This document shows, in pieces, positions 58,250-64,000 of a stretch of DNA of 64,000 nucleotides. The notes below the pieces were generated by a model that worked only from the letters and a program-made list of their open reading frames with translations, did not search any database and had not been told where the DNA came from. The stretch is from Dactylonectria macrodidyma (Eukaryota; Ascomycota; Sordariomycetes; Hypocreales; Nectriaceae), in NCBI GenBank assembly GCA_020744425.1, contig JAGMUV010000010.1, forward strand, positions 434,001-498,000, given 5' to 3'. Each line of letters starts with the position of its first letter. The stretch's first letter is position 1. The translations under genes and the position numbers were made by a program.

Positions 58250-59540
58250 TCATACAAACTGATCTCGGTATGGTTGCGAATTATCTTTCAGTCGACGTGT
58301 CGATGACTGCGAGCTGCCATCTTCATTATCTTCCATGTTCTCGTGATCTCGCGGGGACACAGTGATGCGCGTCTGCACGATTTTCGTGATTCCTCGAGAA
58401 ATGCCCTTGGGAGCTTCGTCACTTGTCTCAGCTTCAACTTGTGTCCGATTTCCGGAGAATATGTTGTTTGAGGGTACAGTAGCCCCAGATCTGTTGTTCG
58501 GTTTCGACTGCAATTCGGTGCCGTTTGCATACGAGCTATTGTCGCCTGTCGCACGGACAACCTTGACAATCAGGGAAGAGATGTTCATTTCAATGTGCAG
58601 CTTTAGCATGTACACCAGCGGGTGAAATTGGACATAACTGGGTAAAATGTGGTAAGTATGAGCCGCAAAATTATGGAAACTTGGTGACGTACATGAATCC
58701 ATTTCCAATTGACATGCTGCCAATGAGGATTATCTACCCATCTCCAAGTTAGTGGACAGATTGCCGTAGACGCATTCAGGATGTGCTCACATCTAAACTC
58801 ATCGATACTGCCACCATTGCAAGGTTGAATCTGAACAACGGGACGTATTTCTCAAGTCCATTCGCTATCAACTTGACTCGAAGGAGATAGATAAAGTATA
58901 GATGCAGGGATGCGTCAATCATCAAGAACAGGACCTTTTCAATTCGATCGTAGATCTCGTTGACATGGATCCAGGTCGGCGATATTTGCAGGCGCGCAGG
59001 AATCCAGACGATGAAGACGCTGATGTTGATCAAGCCCAACGAAATAGCCGCACCCCATCGAATCTTGCATGCGCTGCGCTTGTCGATCATCAAGAGCGCA
59101 ATTCGATTGATGATGATGCCGCAGATGCATTGGATCTGTATGACCCAGAGGCACACTGGAAGGGCGTGTTAGCAAACGATGACGATCATCGGAAGGGGTT
59201 GGCGGACAGAATGTAAAATATATCCAAAAGCTGCACAACTTCGTCAGCATCGAAAACCTCATGAAATGCGCAGTGCAACGTACCTTGGCTCAATGAATCC
59301 GCGAATGAAGGCCCAAGAGAGAACGCCAATGACCATGGACACAGTCCATTCAGCCCATATCATGCACGCGTAGGCATGCAGGCGATGCGACCGTCTCCAT
59401 GTAGCCCAAGTCTGTTTGAAAGCCTTTGTGCCCGAAAAGAGTCCCGTAGCCAAAGTAAATCCCCAAATGATACTTGCAATCAACAGGTCGTTTAGGCTTG
59501 GCTCGACTACTACGTAGGTATCTGGCACAAGAAACCCCAT
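58250..59540 (-). CDS. Seven-helix membrane protein, receptor-like, five exons
   Basis: Model: exons 59540-59284, 59230-59208, 59155-58791, 58733-58693 and 58637-58250 with introns of 53, 52, 57 and 55 nt; 357 aa. About seven hydrophobic segments fill the first 250 residues (LLIASIIWGFTLATGLFSG, MVIGVLSWAFIRGF, IQCICGIIINRIALL, WGAAISLGLINISVFIVWIP, LFLMIDASLHLYFIYLL and others). Blocks such as NRIALLMIDKR, YDRIEKVLFLMIDA and VQFHPLVYMLKLHIEMN recur in a family of fungal rhodopsin-like or PTH11-like integral membrane proteins. The 100-residue C-terminal tail is hydrophilic and Ser/Thr-rich, as in a cytosolic signalling tail. There is no CFEM domain. Exon two is only 23 nt and its downstream donor (GTCCGC) is atypical, so that part is less sure. 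Ligand and role are unknown. Confidence 0.78.
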
Positions 59541-61426
59541 CGTCAGAATCGAAAGTCGGTAATCCGCAGTCCTCCAGGCGGCAGCGATTTGGAAGGAAAT
59601 GAGTGATTCGAGAGTTGGTCTTCTTTCATACTGATGAGGGAGCTGGAGCAGAGTATATCAACGCCAGGTTGACCTGGCTCTGATGTGCCGGCAACAGCGC
59701 TGTGAAGAGCAGAGGTGTGTGTTCCATCGGGCCGCAAGGCTCGGCGTTGAGTCGACGGCTCAAACTTTAGTTGTCAATAGTGCTCATTGCTAAGGAGTGA
59801 CGACCATGATGGATAGGATTGGCGGCCGAGACAGCGAATTCCCAGCTTCTGGCACCGGCGTTAGGTAACTGTCCCCTAGCAGTACTACCCTGGCCTGGGT
59901 CTCTGGCACCTACCATGAGCCTATGGAACGTCTCCGTGCCGATCTCACTTTCTATGCATGGCCTGGACAAGCGGGATTTATAACCGTCGCCCGTTGAGCT
60001 TGTTTCACGACCCGCTGCACCAATTGCCACCCTCGTAAAGCCGCTTTCTAACTCAGAATGGATTGGTGCGTTATGCGGCTCACAGGGGGCCCCCAGTGAG
60101 TGGCATCCCCACAGACCGTTGCTAGCACGCTCGCGGAGCGTGGGTTTGAAAAGCTGGGGACTCATCGCGAACTCCGCCCTCAGATTGGAGCCAGGCGTTC
60201 ACCCACTGCATCTGAAAATGATATTTGCAGATCTAGAGCAGGTATTCATCGCCACTAAGCTACCCTAGGAAGTTGGAGATTGCTATTATAACCGAATTCA
60301 TTTCCTCTAGCCGGGCATTAAAGATTTTACGTCGACAATTTTTAGAACAGGTGCTAAAAAGGGGACCCCGGGTACGCTACTCCCGCTAGTACACATGATG
60401 GTCGCTCAATGCTACGATTAGGACGCTACGCTCCATCCATGAAGGAACGAAACAGTCATGATTCGGGTCAAGGTTGCACTCGCGTGTCTCTCTTATTACA
60501 GTCCACTCTCGGGTTGCCGCGCGTTCCGCAACGAACATGGCTGGGTCCAAGGGGCAAACCACCCACTGATAGACACGACATGAAGCCGCGCTGTGTGTCA
60601 AAACACCGCAGATAGGGGCCTTTCAAGACAAGATCTCCCTCCCCCTGGTCCTTTCGTTGCAGAAATTATCCAGATTTGCAATACGATACACCTAGTAGTT
60701 TTCTGCTTGTTTCATCCCACATGCCCGAGGCAACTAGGTTATGGCGCAACGAGTGGTAACCATATTCTCACCGCTAAGTCAAAGGCGCATCGTGGGTTCG
60801 ATAAATCATAATTTTATTGACGATCGCTCGATTAGCTCTTTAAACTAGCTAGCTATTCACTTGTTGCGAAAGCCCGTTTAGTTATTCACAAGTCACAAAT
60901 CGGCTAGATCATGCCGCGGGGATGCCTTGAGGGACTCACGGGCCAACCATGGCATTCGCAATCCGAATTGGGTTTCGGAGGATGCACTGCCTCACTGGAA
61001 GCCATTCCATCTATCGTAATGCAACCAAGATGCAACTTTCCTAGAGAATGGTGATGCGAACCGGGTTGGACAGTGGATTTGGGGGACTGGGGGACTGGGG
61101 GACTAGGGATTCAACATCCTAGGGATAGGGAATTTTTAGAAAAAATTTTTAAGATCATCATAATCATCACCATCATTAGCTTTAATAGCTGTGGAGGAAC
61201 GAGACCTCCCAGCAGCTGGAAGCGGCCGGACCTTTATTTTCTAGATTGTATTACTTTCAATTTTATCACAGATTTCCTGCCTTTTGACTATTCCCTTCCA
61301 ATTCAACTAAAAACGCCCTCCTACAAACCCAACTGACGAAGTCTTCGATCTCCCGCCCCTGCCCGGATTTGCCACTATAATCTTCATTTTTTTTAAAGCC
61401 TTGCCACGATCCGCAGCAAAAGATCC
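59541..61426. other. Gene-free gap with small tandem and inverted repeats
   Basis: No gene is supported over about 1.9 kb. A short tandem repeat (GGGGGACT-type units, about 61080-61106) lies just before an A/T-rich run. A GGGTTCGATAA stretch near 60790 resembles a tRNA B box without a cloverleaf around it. Confidence 0.5.
61080..61106 (+). repeat. Short G-rich tandem repeat
   Basis: Two to three copies of GGGGGACTGG, the last one degenerate (ACTAGGG). On the plus strand it is G-run rich. Confidence 0.7.
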
Positions 61427-61464
61427 AATTTGATAAAGCGTCTAATTAGACGCTTTATCAAATT
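61427..61464. repeat. 38-bp perfect palindrome with no spacer
   Basis: The left arm AATTTGATAAAGCGTCTAA (61427-61445) is followed at once by its exact reverse complement (61446-61464), centred on AATT. A 19-bp perfect arm with no loop is unlikely by chance and can extrude as a cruciform. It lies in an AT-rich non-coding gap, 470 bp beyond the 3' end of the aminotransferase gene. It might be a remnant of a miniature inverted-repeat element or of a fold-back rearrangement. Confidence 0.85.
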
Positions 61465-61934
61465 TAAAATCACTAATCTATCTGATCTATTCGTGGTAGT
61501 GCTATAAGTAGCCGCAACTGACCTCTGCTAGAGGGGGTGCGACAGCCACAGTTGCGATTAGCTCCCTAATTCGATGGGGATAGCTACCAATTCAGGTGTG
61601 GTTTCTTCCTCACCCGCCAAGATCGTTTCATTACATCTTTAGTTTATGTTAACCTCATTTCTATTACCCTGTCAACTAGCTAGACCTATCATGCATACTT
61701 GTCGACTAAATAAACTGGTTGATTGCCTGTCATTGTATCCCCAAGTTTGGCTTGTAGTGGCTTCCAACCCGTTTTCTTTCGTTTCTACCACTGATTATAC
61801 CACACTTTCTCCTCAAGAAAGGGTGGAGCACTGAAAGAACTAGGAAGCACTTCGCAAAGAGTAGTTCTAGCAGGATCCACGCATTTCGTTGTGTCATCTC
61901 TGAGAACATGATTGCATTGCGGACTCTATCATCA
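61465..61934. other. 3' flank of the aminotransferase gene
   Basis: Short frames only; no recognisable gene or further repeat. Confidence 0.45.
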
Positions 61935-63209
61935 CTATGATACAAGATTCAAGAACTCCTCAAAAGCATCCGCAAATCGGTCAAGGTGGCGTTGCTCATG
62001 GGCAAAATTTAGCGCAATGAACCCCCTATGGCCAATGTAAATGCCTTTAAAAAGCAAGAAATGGTAGAACAAATCCCTATGAGTTGGACCACAAGCAGAA
62101 ATCCAGCCCACGCCAAGAATGCTGCCAAAGCCCGCGATCACTGCCAGCTCCTTTGAGCGGTCTTTTTTCGCGAGTATGTCCTTTAGCCGGCCACGTAGCT
62201 TGTCGCCCATGGCATTTAAACCCTTGAGCTTCTCGTCCGTCAGGAGCTTGGTCCCAACAGCGCCAACCTTCATACTAAAGACGTTGTTGTTAAAGGTGCC
62301 TGAGTGGTGGAGATGACTCGGAGAATGAGGGTCAAACTGGGCCATTATGTCGGCGCGACCACCAAAGGCGCCGAAGCTGAAGCCGCCGCCGAAGTGCTTG
62401 CCCATGGTCGTCAAGTCCGGGGTAATACCAAAGTGAATCTGAAGGCCTCCATACGCGAATCTCGACGTGATAGTCTCGTCAAAAATGAGAAGAGTGCCGT
62501 TTCGTGTGGCCGCGTGACGCAGGAATTCCAAGAAAGCCTTGTCGCCGAGTTTGGCTCCTCCAGCACCCTGCATTGGTTCCACGATGATGGCGGCGATGTC
62601 TTTGCTATCAGGGCCTTCAAGGACAGCCTTTGTCTTGTCGACATCGTTGAAATAGCCAAAGACATAGTCGTGCGGGACGTTCAGCGGGTTCTTGTATCCC
62701 GCAGTGACGAACGACATACCGCCACCATGGTAACCGTTTTCGAAGACCAAGACTTTGGACCGACCAGTGAAGTTCAACGCAGCGGCGATGGCGAAAATGT
62801 TGGCCTCTGAAGCGGAATTGCAGAACCGAATGCGGTCTACGCTTGGGAATCTGTCCACCAGCAGCCTGGCGAGCTCGGCCTCGGAAGGATGAGGGGAGCC
62901 GTAGCCCAGTCCGTCCTTGGCGGTTTCCTCGATTGCTTTGAGAATTTTTGGGTGCGAGTGGCCGTAAATCCCAGCAAAGTATTCGGAGACGAAATCGATA
63001 TATGTCCGGCCATCGACTGAAGTCAGCTCGGCCCCTTTGCCGCTTGTAATGACCAGCGGGAAAGGATCCTGAGCCAAGACGGCTCGGGTGGTTCCTCCAG
63101 GAAAATACTCTGAAGCTTTTTGGATAACTTCCTTTGATATTTTGTTGTCTGCCTCATACCGAGAGAGGTATTCAGCGAGGAGACCTTCGGCTTTGATAGA
63201 CTCAGTCAT
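61935..63209 (-). CDS. Class III PLP aminotransferase, glutamate-1-semialdehyde aminomutase-like
   Basis: Single exon, 424 aa from the ATG at 63209; a longer frame upstream has only a TTG. It is a fold-type I PLP enzyme: NSASEAN cofactor phosphate region (about 131-137), YHGGGMSF, the acidic block IIVEPMQGAGGA, Asp244 in IFDETITSR (contacting the PLP nitrogen) and the Schiff-base Lys271 in TTMGKHFGGG, then GGRADIM. Wording is close to glutamate-1-semialdehyde 2,1-aminomutases. Fungi make 5-aminolevulinate by the Shemin route, so a heme role is unlikely; amine transfer in a specialised pathway is more likely. No targeting peptide is evident. Intron-free structure and isolation from related genes would fit horizontal origin but do not prove it. 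Confidence 0.88.
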   Translation of the reverse strand: MTESIKAEGLLAEYLSRYEADNKISKEVIQKASEYFPGGTTRAVLAQDPFPLVITSGKGAELTSVDGRTYIDFVSEYFAGIYGHSHPKILKAIEETAKDGLGYGSPHPSEAELARLLVDRFPSVDRIRFCNSASEANIFAIAAALNFTGRSKVLVFENGYHGGGMSFVTAGYKNPLNVPHDYVFGYFNDVDKTKAVLEGPDSKDIAAIIVEPMQGAGGAKLGDKAFLEFLRHAATRNGTLLIFDETITSRFAYGGLQIHFGITPDLTTMGKHFGGGFSFGAFGGRADIMAQFDPHSPSHLHHSGTFNNNVFSMKVGAVGTKLLTDEKLKGLNAMGDKLRGRLKDILAKKDRSKELAVIAGFGSILGVGWISACGPTHRDLFYHFLLFKGIYIGHRGFIALNFAHEQRHLDRFADAFEEFLNLVS

Positions 63210-64000
63210 GACTGTGGATCTGGACGAGCAGGATCGGGCTTGTCTGGCTGGTAACAATGACAACTTGAACAAGGAATGAAGAGGTAGACTGTTGGAAAAC
63301 CCAAATTGTACTTGATCCTGTACTTTCGCCCAAAGGTCAAAGGTCCTACAACATCATTCCATTTAAGGGTGAAACCCGGCTTCTGGAGCAGCATCTCGAA
63401 CCGGGACTCGCAGTCCTCGGCCTCCGTGCTCCTGATCCAATCTACCGTGTCCATATGCCCCCGCAATGGTCCCATGCATCTTCTCGTTATAACTTTCCAT
63501 GCAAATAGGCCTTTCCGTTCTTTCCATACCGCGCTTAGATTTGCTCACTTTCCCCGCGCTCGGCGGACACAGCTAAGTGGATGCCGAGTGCGAATTACGG
63601 TACAGGGTAAGGATTCCGCGCCGCCCCATCCATGACGACATCAAGTGAATTGAGCTTAGCGTAAGACGCTTAATGAACCTCGGTTCTAGGTTCAGAATCA
63701 CGGGGGTTGCAGCTTGGGGCAGAACAGCAGGGTCAAAAATTAAGCGCTCTAGGACAGCTCAGTTTGTTTCTCTAGCGAGGCCCTTCAATCGCTGAAGAGG
63801 TGCGCTCCTAGCATCGGAAGCTATCATTCTTGGCATCATCAGGTTTTGTGACGGGTTGGTACATATTTCAAAGTGACAGGCGTGAATCGTGGGTCATTTG
63901 CCGGAGATGAATCCGTGGACCCCAAAGAATGATGGAACAGTATGGCCTACTACCAGCGTTGAGTCCACCAGACGGCTGAGCACACCGAAAAGTTCATAGT
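63210..64000. other. Upstream of the aminotransferase; short open frame of unknown nature
   Basis: A minus-strand frame (63475-63206) gives a protein-like stretch (LLQKPGFTLKWNDVVGPLTF) that overlaps the start of the aminotransferase gene in another frame. It has an ATG but no recognised domain, and it may be the remains of a gene whose other part lies elsewhere. Nothing else is seen up to the window end. Confidence 0.3.

Noticed and set aside
60722..60805. Possible tRNA around a GGGTTCGATAA box
   Set aside because: A B-box-like stretch is present, but no acceptor stem or anticodon arm can be paired.
1..64000. CRISPR array, rRNA or integrase-type mobile element
   Set aside because: No regularly spaced repeats, no rRNA-like blocks and no recombinase or reverse-transcriptase motifs were seen; the content is eukaryotic.

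Overview
The window is filamentous ascomycete (Pezizomycotina) nuclear DNA. The genes have short introns (44-87 nt, mostly GT..AG), there are several Zn2Cys6 regulators, and the families are typical of these fungi: cutinase, GMC oxidoreductase, a 7TM-RGS protein, HET and NACHT proteins. Between gene islands lie TA-rich tracts of the kind left by repeat-induced point mutation. No rRNA, CRISPR or convincing tRNA was found. I count 17 apparently intact genes and about ten decayed or truncated ones. Exon boundaries were chosen by hand from splice sites, frame continuity and family resemblance, and every intact model has a length divisible by three.

Left part (1-13 kb): an FMO-type flavoprotein on the minus strand; a decayed HET-domain gene in a TA-rich stretch; an orphan secreted, probably GPI-anchored protein; an NmrA-like relic; and a two-domain NTF2/SnoaL-like protein next to a dienelactone hydrolase gene that has lost its middle.

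Central part (14-33 kb): a cluster that looks like aromatic-acid catabolism. It holds a Zn2Cys6 regulator with a tandem-repeat insert, an FMO-like monooxygenase, an SDR facing a salicylate-hydroxylase-type FAD monooxygenase, an APC-family permease, a second Zn2Cys6 regulator, and a divergent pair made of an FAH-family acylpyruvate hydrolase and gentisate 1,2-dioxygenase. The last two give the ring-cleavage and hydrolysis steps of a gentisate pathway. In the middle, an aldehyde dehydrogenase and a flavocytochrome-b2-like 2-hydroxyacid dehydrogenase are broken and truncated tail to tail. This suggests that an upper aldehyde/hydroxyacid branch was lost while the lower gentisate branch stays intact.

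Right part (35-64 kb): a 7TM-RGS signalling protein; a gene-poor decayed zone with a broken Zn2Cys6 regulator and unidentified relics; a small six-cysteine secreted protein; a cutinase with a long N-terminal extension; a large Goodbye-NACHT (STAND/NLR) pseudogene with many frameshifts and one isolated amber codon; a GMC alcohol-oxidase-like enzyme; a seven-helix membrane protein; and a class III aminotransferase. A 38-bp perfect palindrome lies between the last two. The HET pseudogene, an NLR N-terminal stub and the Goodbye-NACHT pseudogene together make the window a graveyard of allorecognition-type genes.
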